This document shows positions 22,110 to 34,458 of a stretch of 64,000 nt of DNA, one piece after another (within the stretch, counting starts at the first letter, position 1; every line of letters begins with the position of its first letter). Location of the stretch: the NCBI RefSeq assembly GCF_905171765.1, contig NC_053393.1, forward strand, positions 63,395,371 through 63,459,370. The letters run 5' to 3'. Position numbers and translations under genes: made by a program. The notes below the pieces were generated by a model, which saw only the letters and a program-made list of their open reading frames with translations, was not told the DNA's origin and did not search any database. The stretch comes from Bufo bufo (Eukaryota > Chordata > Amphibia > Anura > Bufonidae).

Positions 22110-23300
22110 ACTACACCCCTCAAGGTATTCAAAACTGATTTGACAAATGTCGTTAACCCTTTAGGTCTTCCACAAGAATTAATGGAATATAGAGATACAA
22201 TTTCAAAATTTCACTTTTTTGGCAGATTTTCCATTTTAATATTTTTTTTCCAGTTACAAAGCAAGGGTTAACAGCCAAACAAAACTAAATATTTATGGCC
22301 CTGATTCAGTAGTTTACAGAAACACACCATATGTGGTCGTAAACTGCTGTACGGGCACACGGCAGGGCGCAGAAGTAAAGGAATGCCGTACGATTTTTGG
22401 AAGGCAGATTTTGCTGGACTGGTTTTTTTGACACCATGTCCCATTTGAAGCCCCCCTGATGCACCCCTAGAGTAGAAACTCCATAAAAGTGACCCCATCT
22501 AAGAAACTACACCCCTCAAGGTATTCAGAACTGATTTTACAAACGTCGTTAACCCTTTAGGTGTTCCACAAGAATTATTGGAAAATAGAGATACAATTTC
22601 AAAATTTCACTTTTTTGGCAGATTTTCCATTTTAATATTTTTTTTTCCAGTTACAAAGCAAGGGTTAACAGCCAAACAAAACTAAATATTTATGGCCCTA
22701 ATTCTGTAGTTTACAGAAACACCCCATATGTGGTCGTAAACTGCTGTACAGGCACATGGCAGGGCGCAGACGTAAAGGAATGCCATACGGTTTTTGGAAG
22801 GCAGATTTTACTGGACTGTTTTTTTTGACACCATGTCCCATTTGAAGCCCCCTGATGCACCCCTAGAGTAGAAACTCCATAAAAGTGACCCCATCTAAGA
22901 AACTACACCCCTCAAGGTATTCAGAACTGATTTTACAAACGTCGTTAACCCTTTAGGTGTTCCACAAGAATTATTGGAAAATAGAGATACAATTTCAAAA
23001 TTTCACTTTTTTGGCAGATTTACCATTTTAATATTTTTTTTCCAGTTACAAAGCAAGGGTTAACAGCCAAACAAAACTCAATATTTATGGCTCTGATTCT
23101 GTCGTTTACAGAAACACCCCATATGTGGTCGTAAACCGCTGTACGGGCACACGGCAGGGCGCAGAAGGAAAGGAATGCCATACTGTTTTTGGAAGACAGA
23201 TTTTGCTGGACTGGTTTTTGACACCATGTCCCATTTAAAGCCCCCCTGATGCACCCCTAGAGTAGAAACTCCAAATAAGTGAGCCCATTCTAGAAATTAC
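22110..23300. repeat. 396-bp tandem array, three copies
   Basis: cgttaaccctttagg recurs at 22150, 22547 and 22943 (periods 397 and 396). Each unit carries ccacaagaatta, tttcaaaatttcactttttt, cagttacaaagcaagggtta and ccccatatgtggtcgtaaac. Copies are about 95% alike by eye. Confidence 0.93.
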
Positions 23301-24570
23301 GGGATAGGGTGGAGGTTTTGGTGGTACTAGTTTAGGGTACATATGATTTTTGGTTGCTCTATATTACACTTTTTGTGAGACAAGGTAACAAGAAATAGCA
23401 GTTTTGGCACCGTCTTTTTTTTTTGTTATTTACAAAATTCATCTGACAGGTTAGATCATGTGGTATTTTTATAGAGCAGGTTGTCATGGACGCGGCAATA
23501 CCTAATATGTATACAATTTTTTTATTTATGTAAGTTTTGCACAATGATTTCATTTTTGAAACAAAAACAATCATGTTTTAGTGTCTCCATACTATGAGAG
23601 CCATAGTTTTTTCAGTTTTCGGGCGATTATCTTAGGTAGGGTCTCATTTTTTGCGGGATAAGATGATGGTTTGATTAGCACTATTTTGGGGTGCATATGA
23701 CTTTTTGATCGCTTGCTATTACACTTTGTGTGATGTAAGATGACAAAAAATTGATTTTTTTTTAATTTTTTAAAATGTATTTTTTACGGTGTTCACCTGA
23801 GGTGTTAGGTCATGTGATATTTTTATAGAGCCGGTCGATACGGACGTGGTGATACCTAATATGTATACTTTTTTTTATTTATGTAAGTTTTACACAATGA
23901 TTTCCTTTTTGAAACAAAAAAAATCATGTTTTAGTGTCTCCATATTCTGAGAGCCATAGTTTTTTCAGTTTTCAGGCGATTATCTTGGGTAGGGTATGAT
24001 TTTTGCGGGATGAGATGACGGTTTGATTGGCACTATTTTGGGGTGCGTAAGACTTTTTGATCGCTTGCTATTACACTTTATGTGATGTAAGATTTTAAAA
24101 AATTGCTTTTTTTACACAGTTTTTTTTTATTTATTTTTTTACGGTGTTCACCTGAGAGGTTAGGTCATGTGATATTTTTATAGAGCCGGTCGATACGGAC
24201 ACGGCGATACCTAATATGCATACTTTTTTAAATTTACTTAAGTTTTACACAACAGCTTTTTTAAAACAAAAAAAATGATGTTTTAGTGTCTCCATATTCT
24301 GAGCCATAGTTTTTTTATTTTTTGGGCGATTGTCTTAGGTAGTGTCTCATTTTTTGCGGGATAAGGTGACGGTTAGATTGGTACTATTTTGGTGGGCATA
24401 CGCCTTTTTGATCACTTACTGTTGTACTTTTTGTGAGGTAAGGTGACCCAAAAATGGTTTATTTAGCACAGTTTTTATTTTTTATTTTTTACGGTGTTCA
24501 TCTGAGTGGTTAAATCATGTGATATGTTTATAGAGCCAGTCGATCCGGACGCGGCGATACCTAATATGTC
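23300..24570. repeat. About 345-bp tandem array, three to four copies
   Basis: The word gcgattatcttaggtagggt with ttttgcgggat recurs near 23620, 23970 and 24325. Linked words ggtcatgtgatatttttata and ggcgatacctaatatg recur with the same spacing. Copies are more diverged than in the 396-bp array. Confidence 0.88.
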
Positions 24571-24789
24571 TGCTTTTTTTTTTTTTCTATTTTTTACCAA
24601 ATTTTTTTTTTCTTTATTTGGGGAAAATGATGTTTTTATTTTTACTTGAAACTTAAATTTTTTTGGGGGGGAAACTTTTTATTTTTCAACTTTTTTTTAA
24701 CTTTATTTTTTGTCCCACTTTGGGACTTCAATTTTTGGGGGTCTAATCCCTTTTACAATGCATTCCAATACTGTATTACTCATATAGCT

Positions 24790-25100
24790 TCCGGCCTGTG
24801 AGATCCATGGGGCTGGATCTCACAGGCTCGTCATCGGAAGGCAGCGCAGATGCCTAAGGAAGGAATCGCGCTGCCTTCCATGCCATCGGGTCCTCCTTCC
24901 AGCCCCATGGGGACCCGATGACACAGCTGCCCGCCGCCGCCCGCAACATGAAAAGCCGCAAACCGCAGGTCTGAAATTAACCTGCAGTTTGCGGCGATCG
25001 CCGACACGGAGGAGTCACGGGACCCCCCCTCGCATTTAGCCAAGGTTCCTGCTCAATGATTTGAGCAGGCACCTTGTTCCGATCACCGCCCGCCTCGTGG
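24790..25100. other. Cluster of hairpins
   Basis: Successive inverted repeats: tgtgagatccat...ggatctcaca, ggaaggcagcgc...gcgctgccttcc, catcgggtcc...ggacccgatg, and gctcaatgatttgagc. GC-rich tail of the composite repeat. Confidence 0.75.
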
Positions 25101-25194
25101 CAGTGATCGGAAATACACAGGGCGTACAGGTACCTTAAGTACCAGTACCAGGATATTAGGATGTTTAACCGTAACAGGTTAAACATGGTTTTGA

Positions 25195-26735
25195 TAAAGA
25201 TTTCAGCGTGGAATCTGCCCCAAAAATCCCAATCAAATCCTGAATCTGTGAACGGACCATAACGTGGCTGTGCCATGAGAGATTTAAAAAAGAGTACAAC
25301 CTTAAAACTGAAATTAGGAAAGTGTTAATACAGCAATTTTATTAAAACTGAGATTTCTAACTAGATGATCTTGATATTCTGGTAAGTACCCTCTACACAA
25401 ATGGAAAGTGTGACTTTCTAAATAACATAGTTAAGTAGGAGATGGAAGATGAAATTTAAAGTCCAGAGACAATTTATATGAATGAAATGGACTTCGAGAG
25501 GCTAAATTATTTTTCCACTAGAAACAAATAGCTTTGGCGTTTCGATGTAATAAAAACAAACTCTATTAAAGCCTCCTTCCCACTTGCAGTGTTCTAAGTA
25601 TGTTTCTTTCTATAATTGTGGTTGTTTCTGAGCCAAATCACATTCTTTATTTTCAGGCTATACAGCAGTTTTCAATTTTAGAGTAATATTGATGTTAAGC
25701 AATTTTATAAAGGTCTTAAATATAGCTTCCATTTTGGAGTTTTGTAACCATCTCTTCGGAGCGTAGACCATATTATTGGGGATTTTCTAACACTGTTTCA
25801 TTCTTATCCCATTTAGACCCAATCCCTTAACTAACTGCTCATGAAAACAGCTCGCCTTGAAATGGATTTTGTTATTGTTGGAGTCTGGTTTTGGTCTAGG
25901 CATGAAAAATGTGAACTAACTAGCTATTCATGCATGCTGACATGTAGATTAAGAAAGAAATGAGGAAAATATAGGCTCCTGAAAATGAGCTGGAATGAAG
26001 TTCCTTTTTAGCTAAGGATCACTGTTTTTGCCATAAGTCAGTTTTTTTTGTTTTCCCTTCGATTTTTTTTTGTTCGTTTTTCCAGCTCATGGGAACAGTG
26101 TCTGTAGTGTAATTCCTATGTAGCTGTCTGAAAACTTCTATTTTAGGGGAAGAATTTCACCACAACCCATACAGGGCAGAATAGAGAAAGGTACAAGCTA
26201 TTTTAAGGAAGTATCATAGAGGGAGGTGGAAGATCACACATTCCGGAGAAAATGTATTTGCGTTTCAGAGATATCAATTTAGGCTTTGACCAACAGGTGA
26301 TTTGGAATCATATATGCCAATTATGGCCAGGTCTATGTGTGAATTTACATGTTAACTTTGGAAAGTAAGGAATATAGGTTGGGTGCAGGAATGTTATGGG
26401 TCAGACTCTTATACCAGTGTGCCAGAAGATACTTCAATGGGCCTACACTTGCAACAGTGTTTCAAAGGTCCAGCAGACGACAACCCAATTTGGAGCTTTC
26501 TTTGGAGCCAGTTAGGGTCTGTTTTCTGTGGGTCGATTAACAAATTAGAATACAATGCAATTAAAAGAGGATGTGCACATATTTTATATAGATAGGCATG
26601 CATCATTTCTTCTGGTGGGCCAAAGGAATTCATGATCCACGTTGCTTGATTCCAAGCAATTTACAGCTGTCACCCCAGTAGCCACTTGTTTTTAGGGCTA
26701 GGCTACTATTTCCACATTGCGTTTGGTGAAGTCAA
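25195..26735. other. No gene or recognised repeat
   Basis: Long AT-rich stretch. Short frames at 26350-26630 have no family motif. It may include decayed LINE sequence, but nothing can be shown. Confidence 0.45.
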
Positions 26736-26739
26736 TTTC

Positions 26740-28880
26740 CTCTTTTTTTATTTTTGAATAAAATTATATTTATTAATTTTTCTACATAATGTTAGACAAA
26801 AACAAACAATGAAATAACCCATCTCTCTGAAAACTCCCACCCACAGTGAAACAGTGAGCCCCCCAGAGTGCATCCCCATAGGAACAGAAATATACTTCAC
26901 AGTTGAAATCATATAATGGTATGTAAGGTTATTATGTGTCCCAAAGGAATAGAGCATAGCTCATATAACAAATGGAGCAAAATCAGAGAAAGACATTTAT
27001 AATCGATGGGATAAATTACTCCTGCCACCAACCTGAAGTAGTGCCGATGCTAACCCAGGCTTGTTCAGCCATGGAGCTCAGATGGATTTAAATCGCTGGT
27101 CCTGACCTATCGTGATATACTCTGATCTTTTAAATTGAAGCATCTAATTAACTTTATGAACAAATTGCATGCAATCTAATGTTGAGCTATGCCCTTTCTA
27201 ACTCGATACTAAAAATGAATAAAAGCTAGTTTAACATGATCATTAGGAGACAATCTGTGAACAGATCCTAAAACATATAAAAGTGGATCAGGCGGCAGAG
27301 ATAATCAATAAATTGAATTAATCCGTTCAAAAATTTACCCCTTATAATGTCTCACACTAGGACAATTCAACAACATGTGGATCATGTCCTCCTGGGGCAA
27401 ATGACAGAGAGAACAGGCAGAGGCCAATATTATACAAAAATAACATATATGGGAAGGTCTATGCGCCGAGCTCAGGGACAGGAGCGTAATTTCAGCCCAA
27501 TCAATATCTACAATGTGACCTTGCTCCCATTTAGCCTTAAAAGTTATTGGGAATACTTTAAGGAAGCATGAAAGAAAACGATTGTATAATAATGAAATGA
27601 TACCCGTTGTTGAGTTAGCACACACAGTCATAAAAACAACAGTGTTTGGGGGTTAGATCCACATTCTTTGAAAGTCCACTGCATGCCGTAACTGTAGATG
27701 CATTGGATATGGTAAAACCTTGTGGAACCTGGGAGAAGGATTTAAGCCCTTGATCAGTAAAGATATGTTTAAGCGTACTAATATCTGCTTCCTGCCAATG
27801 AGAGAAACCTACAAGTTTATATAGAATGGGTAGCCACGGAGTTGACCAAACATAGAGTTGTAGAATGTACAATCCATATTCCCTGGAGATCGTGCACTTT
27901 CCACTATATTTTGTCCATAAAGAAATAAAGTGTGTAGATGCCATGGCAAAAACCTTGTATCTCTTTCTTGGTCCTGATAGTAGCAGCTAATGGCTCAATG
28001 GCAATTACCAATAATGAAAGTGGGCACCCTTGTCGAGTGCCTCTACACAGGACGAAGATTGAAGACACCAACCAATTCACTCTTATACAGACTACTGGGG
28101 ATTGGTATAACAGTTGTACCTATGAAATAAATGGATCCCCAAGCCCCAATTTGGACAGAATTTCCCCCAAGAAGGGCTGTTCAAAGTTATTGAATGCTTT
28201 TGCAGCATCCATGGAACAAATCACCCGAGAACCTATAGGATCAGACGGTACCTGAAAATTAATATAAAGCCTCCTAAGGATAATGGGCCTAGATTTTGAT
28301 GGCATAGAGCCCATCTGATTAGGATGAAAAACAGCAGTAATGACCTCAGACGGTTTGATAGGACTTAGCTAGAACTAGCTAATACCTATATTTTAACATC
28401 AACAGGTAGAAGCAAAATAGGCCTATAAGAATGAGAGGATAAAGGATCTTTCTCTGACATTAGTAGTACCAATATAGAAAACTCCTGCACTGAAAGAGAA
28501 CCCTGTTTCATAGAAGCATTAAAAACATTTAGAAGTTGAGGCAGTAAAATATCCCCAAAACTTTTATATACTTCCGCAGGTAGGTCATCTGACCCTGTGA
28601 TCTTCTCATTGGACAGGTGCCAAATCAGCCTTCTCTATTGACATGCAGGGAAGTTGGATTGAGTCTAATTATTGAGAGATTGGAAAGTTTTCTAGACATA
28701 TGACTTCTAGAAGAGTTTAGAGGTGTGTCTGAAACCACTAACCCCTCTTCATTTGTGATAGAGACAACATATGAAGAACCAGATTGAGCATGAGCTATCA
28801 TTTTAAGAGGAAGCCTCCTCAAGAAGGTGTGTAGTATACATTGTACTTCCTACCAAGTAGCTACAATAGCAGGGATCTGG
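26740..28880 (-). pseudogene. L1/Tx1-type LINE ORF2, degenerate
   Basis: A minus-strand non-LTR reverse transcriptase remnant. The RT active-site region reads GSRVICSMDAAKAFNNFEQP (about 28150-28235), where L1 proteins have a SLDAEKAFD-type motif. It is followed by RGTRQGCPLS and IAIEPLAA (about 27975-28050), also diagnostic of L1. The C-terminal Cys region appears as CYFCIILASACSLC with EDMIHMLLNCP (27370-27480). The catalytic ADD box is not recognisable. Many stops and frameshifts are present. The T-rich stretch at 26741-26780 would be the tail on this strand. No endonuclease domain is seen, so it is 5'-truncated. Confidence 0.8.
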
Positions 28881-28884
28881 TTAG

Positions 28885-29340
28885 AAATGATCTCAAGCTC
28901 AGTATCATCTAACCAATATCTAATGTCATCTCCTAAGTAGAGGATTTATTGTTTTATCCTGTACCAGTGAGCTGCAAAGCCATTGCATCCTCAAAACCAA
29001 TAGGAATATATGAGGTTAAATCATAAAAGAAATCCTTATAATCACACAGTAGATATGATTAAATAATTCATTTTATTAACAAATAAATCTCAACATGATT
29101 AGCAAGACACATATCTTGGTGGTCTGAAGGCAGGATATAAGTAAGAAAGTGCAAGTGCATAAATAGATGGATTGCAATGCAGCCACAGCAAAAACAATAT
29201 AGCCGCGATAATAACTACTTACATATGGGCAAAATGACACAATATACAGTGCATGCAATACACCTAATAAATTAGCAAAATAAATAAATTAGAAGCAGTA
29301 ATCATAGCAACCAAAAATAATCAATCCTGCACCAGGTCAG
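28885..29340. other. No gene or recognised repeat
   Basis: AT-rich sequence without useful frames. Confidence 0.4.
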
Positions 29341-29344
29341 GCCA

Positions 29345-29500
29345 CCACCACTCCCCGACACGGATTTTCGCGGTCAGCTTTTTCAAGGGGTAACGATTGA
29401 AAAGGCCTTTGCCCAAAAACGTTCAGATATTTTACTGGGAGTATACATAATAAAGAATATAATGCTGCTTGCAATTTGGTGGAGTACGGAAGTCTTTATT
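29345..29500 (+). mobile_element. Possible Penelope-like 3' tail
   Basis: cacggattttcgcggtcagc, then aaaaacgttcagat, then aataaagaatataatgctgc resemble the end of the Penelope-like element at 31600-31700, which has gcgcaaaacggccatcg and aataaaggaattattttcaa. Only the tail is present; the call is by analogy. Confidence 0.4.
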
Positions 29501-29814
29501 TTTATTTGGTTTTATACTTCTGACCTGGGCTCTCAGGGATTGAGGGCTGGAAATAGAAAGTCCATTTCCACTGCTCCAGGTGAGCCTTCCCTGCTGCAGA
29601 TGTTTCTTCTGTTCTGACCCTCTCTAGGCTAGGTGGTGGTGCTCCGATTAATGAACAAAACTCACATCAGCTACAGTAGCTGCAACACAGGTTAGGCTGG
29701 CTCTCTCAAAGTCTGCATCTCTACTTATGCCTAAAGCAATATATACCACACAGCATGGAGACGCCTCAGATGTGACTCCTACTCTGATCTCAGGATCAAC
29801 CCATGTGTCAGCCG

Positions 29815-30465
29815 TGTTGGTATTTCCAGCCCAAAATACATAAGCCGCTGAGCCGCCCTATGGTGGCGGGGATCGGGCTCGGCAACTGAACCTTTGTCTA
29901 AGTATATTGATTGGCTGTTGAGACCTGTGTTAAAAAAGGCCCCTGCATATGTACAAGACACGAACGACTGCCTACTGGCACTGAAGGATTTTCACTGGCA
30001 GGATAGATATAGTCTGGTCTCTCTTGATGTGGAAAATTTGCACACCCGCATACCGCATGCAGTCATGGATGTGCTGAGTAACACTGGAAAAAGTGATCTC
30101 TTTTGCCAATTTATCACAGAGAGCTTGGCGTTTGTGCTTAGCAACAATGTATTCAGATTTGGAGAGCAGTGGTACAGACAGAAAAACAGTACTGCCATGG
30201 GGACACAATTGCCAATATATATCTAGCCAGATTTGCGGATAAGTTCATTTTTTCAGTAGATAACATTCCTGAGATATGTCGATGACATTTTCCTAGTCTG
30301 GTCAGGGAATGAATTGCAATGTATAGAATTTGTAGAATACCTGAATGAGAAGAACGATATGAACATGAAGTTCACTTTCAATTATGGCGACCAGAGTTTG
30401 CAGTTCTTGGATGTGACTGTCACGGTGAGGGGCGATGAGTTGGTTACGGAGGGTTATCGTTAGCC
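29815..30465 (+). pseudogene. Penelope-like reverse transcriptase domain, broken
   Basis: The frame opens with PKIHKPLSRPMVAGIG, the PLE RT1 block, shifts near 29884, then reads SKYIDWLLRPVLKKAPAYVQ and LVSLDVENLHTRIPH. After a gap it gives RYVDDIFLVWSGN at about 30272-30310, the catalytic YVDD box, and FNYGDQSLQFLDVTV. Frameshifts near 29885 and 30220 and stops near 30235 and 30462 disable it. PLE reverse transcriptases are the telomerase-related class and copy the element RNA at a nick in the chromosome. Confidence 0.88.
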
Positions 30466-30489
30466 CCCCGTGACCAACTCCTTGCTGCA

Positions 30490-31408
30490 CCACGATAGCT
30501 TCCACCCAAGAAGTGTAAAAAAATAAATAAATAAAAATCGGTCCCATATGGACAATTCATCAGGTTAAAAAGAATAAATAGCACCGAGACTGGATATAGG
30601 ACGCAAGCTCTGGAACTAAAAGAGAGATTATTAAACAGAGGTTATCCAAGTGAAGCCCTCGAAATAGCCATGAAAAAAGCTGGAGAATTCTCCCAATGGG
30701 AGTTGTTAAAAGGAAAGAATAAAAAAAAAGAGGGAATAATAATAGCAAAAAAGTGATGAAAAGAGATTTGTGTTCTCTTTCAAATACAGTCCGATGGCAG
30801 ACAGTATATGGAAGATAATACAAAACAATTGGGATAGTGGCCTGGAACAGTATACTAAAAATAGACCAATAGTAACATTCAGAAGAAGTCACACTATAAA
30901 AGACATGCTGGTGAGAAGTAGGTATGTGGACAAGAATAATAAAAATTCGTTACAGGAAAAAGGACCAAAAGGGAACTTCAAATGTGGTAACTGTGCGTTT
31001 TGTAGACATAATGCCCAAAATAAAATCCTACATTTCGGAGGCATTTTTCATAAAGTTGATAGCTTTATAACCTGTAAGAGTATGTATATTGTGTATCTTA
31101 TAATGTGTCAGTGTGGACGCCTCTATATAGGCAAAACCATCAGATGCATCTATGAAAGATTCAGGGAGCATGTCAATTCCATCAAATCAGGGAAAGGTTG
31201 CCATAGACTAATAGACCAAGCACGGGAAGTACATGGAGGTAATTCTGGTTGTTTACGTTTTTCAGGCATAGAACATGTACCTAATCCCCCACAAGGAGGT
31301 GATAGGCATCGCCTAGTATTACAAAAAGAAGCCAGGGGGATCATCCGCTCGAAAGCCTTGGGTCCATTAGTCTTGAATGATAGGAACGACCTTAGTGTCT
31401 TCCTTTGA
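30490..31408 (+). pseudogene. PLE linker and GIY-YIG endonuclease
   Basis: After the RT comes a lysine-rich linker (30540-30770, with stops), then an open frame of 212 codons at 30770-31408. It carries the PLE cysteine cluster KCGNCAFCRH at about residues 71-80. Next is the GIY-YIG core, YIVYLIMCQCGRLYIGKT, at about 106-123, followed by RFREH, the conserved arginine helix. This is the endonuclease that nicks the target in EN+ Penelope-like elements (Poseidon/Neptune type). The nuclease frame is intact to its stop at 31408, but it is separated from the RT by stops. Confidence 0.88.
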
Positions 31409-31734
31409 GAAGCCGCTGAGATTGATATAGCGATCTTTTTGATTAATGTTGTTTGTTTTTAACTTTTTTATTGATGTAGATACTTATTATGTGTTGCTGT
31501 GATAAGCTAGTGTTGTTTGTTGCCATGGCAATATCGCCAGGCAGCATATAATCGAGCACTTAGAAGACATGATTACGTCAGTGGCCAGAAGAAGCGCATT
31601 TGCGCAAAACGGCCATCGCCACTTTGGACTGCCATGTATGTTTGTGTCTTTTTAGACGAATAAAGGAATTATTTTCAACAAATGGTGAGTGCCGCCTTGC
31701 AATTTGCTCTATGTTTCTGGGTCAACCCATGTGT

Positions 31735-32155
31735 GCCCAATATCTGACATTAACCCCTTCACAGGCAAATATTCACAGTGCAATACTACAACATATAAAG
31801 TGTGTTCTAGACAATAAACAGTCTGGTTCAGTTCAGATGTATATGCATGGCCCATCAAGATCCTGTCTGAAAATACAGTATATGACTCACAGCAAGTTAT
31901 CATGATTTACAAAAGAAAAAGTTATGAACGAATTTGCTCCATTTTTTGTATTGAAGACTTTTTTCATAAAGGACACATTTTAGGGCTAACAAATTAAGCA
32001 ATTGCACAGGGCACCTATTTAGTATTATTTAGTGGTGTACAGTGTTAGTGTTTGAGAACTTGATTGCATTAAGAGAAAACTATTTTGTGGGCTCTTTAAA
32101 CAATATTATTTGGATACTGTATATGTGTTATCTTGGTATTACTAAACCATAAAAA
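31735..32155. other. No gene or recognised repeat
   Basis: AT-rich sequence between the PLE and CR1 elements; nothing diagnostic. Confidence 0.45.
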
Positions 32156-32157
32156 CC

Positions 32158-33660
32158 TAGAATGTGTCGGCAGATAAGAACCATTTGGCCCATCTAGTCT
32201 GCCCAATATACTGAATACTATGGATAGCCCCTGGCCCTATCTTATATGAAGGATGGCCTTATGCCTATCCCATGCATGCTTAAACTCCTTCACTGTATTT
32301 GCAGCTACCACTTCTGCAGGAAGGCTATTCCATGCATCCACTACTCTCTTAAAACTATGTCCTCTTGTAGCAGTTTTTCTTCTTTTAAATATTCTCTCCT
32401 CTTTTACCTTGTTGATTCCCTTTATGTATTTAAAAGTTTCTATCATATCCCCTCTGTCTCGTCTTTCTTCCAAGCTATACATGTTAAGGTCCTTTAATCT
32501 TTCCTGGTAAGTTTTATCCTGCAATCCATGTACTAGTTTAGTAGCTCTTCTCTGAACTCTCTCCAAAGTATCAATATCCTTCTGGAGATATGGTCTCCAG
32601 TACTGAGCACAATACTCCAAATGAGGTCTCACTAGTGCTCTGTAGAGCGGCATGAGCACCTCCCTCTGTCTACTGGTAATGCCTCTCCCTATACACCCAA
32701 GCATTCTGCTAGCATTTCCTGCTGCTCTATGACATTGTCTGCCTACCTTTAAGTCTTCTGAAATAATGACCCCTAAATCCCTTTCCTCAGATACTGAGGT
32801 TAGGACTGTATCACTGATTTTATATTCTGCTCTTGGATTTTTACGCCCCAGGTGCATTATCTTGCACTTATCAACATTTAATTTTAGTTGCCAGATTTTT
32901 GACCATTCCTCTAGTTTTCCTAAATCCTTTTCCATTTGGTGTATCCCTCCATCAACCCTGTTACAAATCTTTGTGTCATCAGCAAAAAGACACACCTTAC
33001 CATCGAGGCCTTCTGCAATTTCGCTGATAAAGATATTAAACAATATGGGTCCCAGAACAGATCCCTGAGGTACCCCACTGGTAACAAGACCTTGGTCTGA
33101 ATATACTCCATTGACTACAACCCTCTGTTGCCTGTCCCTCAGCCACCGCCTAATCCATTCAACAAAATGGGAGTCCAAGCCCAATGACTGCACTTTATTG
33201 ATAAGCCTTCTATGTGGGACAGTATCAAAAGCCTTACTGAAGTCTAGATAAGCGATGTCTACTGCACCTCCGCCATCTATTATTTTAGTCACCCAATCAA
33301 AAAAATCAATACGATTAGTTTGACATGATCTCCCTGAAGTAAACCCATGCTGTTTTTCATCTTTCAATCCATGGGATTTTAGATGTTCCACAATCCTCTC
33401 CTTAAGTATGGTTTCCAGTAATTTCCCCACTATTGATGTCAGGCTTACTGGCCTATAGATTCCTCCCTACTAACTTTCTTGTGAATGGGCACAACATTTG
33501 CTAATTTCCAATCTTCTGGGACGTTACCAGTGATTGGTTAAATAAATCTGTTAATGGTTTCGCTAGTTCACCGTTAAGCTCTTTTAATAGCGTTGGGTGT
33601 ATCCCATCAGGCCCCTGTGACTTATTTGTAGTAATTTTAGATGGCATTAAGTGGGCAGTA
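32158..33660 (-). mobile_element. CR1 LINE, 5'-truncated
   Basis: A minus-strand CR1 copy. Its 3' tail reads, on that strand, gggcagactagatgggccaa then tggttcttatctgcc, a well-known CR1 3' end. The upstream border near 33660 cuts the RT N-terminus; 33431-33660 still shows NVPEDWKLANVVPIHKK with stops. The 3' end is microsatellite-like rather than poly-A, as usual for CR1. Confidence 0.92.
32237..33430 (-). CDS. CR1 reverse transcriptase, partial, open for 397 codons
   Basis: An uninterrupted frame covers most of the CR1 RT. Motifs in order: HGFTSGRSC (residues 28-36); YLDFSKAFDTVPH with the first catalytic Asp (61-73); SGVPQGSVLGPILFNIFI (118-135); FADDTKI, the catalytic pair (149-155). The C-terminal region has RPHLEYCAQYW and ends with AWNSLPAEVVAANTVKEFK. 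The first Met is internal to the family protein; the endonuclease domain is missing. The long intact frame suggests a fairly recent copy. It cannot mobilise itself without its endonuclease. Confidence 0.92.
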   Translation of the reverse strand: MGKLLETILKERIVEHLKSHGLKDEKQHGFTSGRSCQTNRIDFFDWVTKIIDGGGAVDIAYLDFSKAFDTVPHRRLINKVQSLGLDSHFVEWIRRWLRDRQQRVVVNGVYSDQGLVTSGVPQGSVLGPILFNIFISEIAEGLDGKVCLFADDTKICNRVDGGIHQMEKDLGKLEEWSKIWQLKLNVDKCKIMHLGRKNPRAEYKISDTVLTSVSEERDLGVIISEDLKVGRQCHRAAGNASRMLGCIGRGITSRQREVLMPLYRALVRPHLEYCAQYWRPYLQKDIDTLERVQRRATKLVHGLQDKTYQERLKDLNMYSLEERRDRGDMIETFKYIKGINKVKEERIFKRRKTATRGHSFKRVVDAWNSLPAEVVAANTVKEFKHAWDRHKAILHIR

Positions 33661-33661
33661 T

Positions 33662-34458
33662 ATGGCATATCTTGCCATTAGATAGCGGTGCAGTTTAAGA
33701 GAATCTCTTTCAAAACGGAAAGCAAGCAAGTCTCTACATTGATTGTTATACAAGGTCCAGTGTTCTAAACAACCAGACCTGTTTTCACCTTAAACATGTT
33801 GACCAAGATTAGAAGAACAAGGCTGCTTTCTTCCAGTATTGTAATTCAGTTCCACTGAACTGAGCGGATGAGCTGCAAAACCAGGTACAGTACAACCCAT
33901 GGACAGGTGCATAGACCCCTATGTACCTAAATTATGCAAAAAGTCATTTTGCCATTAATTCGGTTGGGCAAGTATACTTCAGTATACATTTGTACGATAT
34001 AAAAAAGCATATCCTAATAGGCTTTACTATTCAATTGTCCACCACAAAAGAATAACCTGACAGATGACATATGCCACTATATGGAATTCAGAGACAAACA
34101 CTGTGCAATTCCCCAACATACATTGTTCCCAGACACAAATTGTTCCTAAACGTGATGAGAATAGAACCTGTGATACAGACATGCATATGGACAATGGTTG
34201 TGGAACCACTGTGTCAAGTAACTAGTTTGATGATGGGCCAAACTCGCAGATCGTTATCCTGGCTCCTCCCCAGTATTCAGCCTTTAACCACTGTACTGGG
34301 ATGTGGACTTTGCTGCATGTTAGCACCAAACTGCTACCTCCTGGGATGAGCCCACTCTACTTGGCAGCTGACCTGCTGGGGTCAGGATTACAGAACCAGG
34401 CAGAATACAAGTGAATCCAAGGCAAACACGACCCCAGACAAAAGACAAGATAAAGAGC
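33662..34458. other. Non-coding flank, probable target repeat of the Gypsy element
   Basis: 34370-34458 (caggcagaatacaagtgaat, accccagacaaaagacaag) looks like the same CAG/ACA-rich repeat that resumes after the Gypsy element at 48063. The element therefore seems to have landed inside an older repeat. The rest is unremarkable. Confidence 0.4.

Larger units (their letters stand above)
21594..25190. repeat. 3.6-kb composite interspersed repeat
   Basis: Begins taaccccctagggaccgggct with two ggaccaggcc/ggaccggg words, runs through two tandem arrays, and ends in a GC-rich hairpin block (24790-25130) and ccgtaacaggttaaac. The left start and the inverse of the right end share a ttaacc...gg character. 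Its type is familiar from amphibian genomes. There is no coding region, so it is probably a large non-autonomous DNA element; the superfamily is not determined. Confidence 0.6.
29809..31721 (+). mobile_element. Penelope-like element, 5'-truncated
   Basis: An exact 13-bp duplication, tcaacccatgtgt, lies at 29796-29808 and 31722-31734. It brackets a reverse transcriptase plus GIY-YIG unit of 1,913 bp. The left edge falls inside the RT domain, so the insertion was 5'-truncated, as expected for target-primed reverse transcription. The 3' part has a gcgcaaaacggcc motif at about 31590 and an aataaa at about 31660. Confidence 0.82.

Noticed and set aside
32246..33068. Plus-strand frames opposite the CR1 reverse transcriptase
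   Set aside because: Shadows of the 397-codon RT frame.
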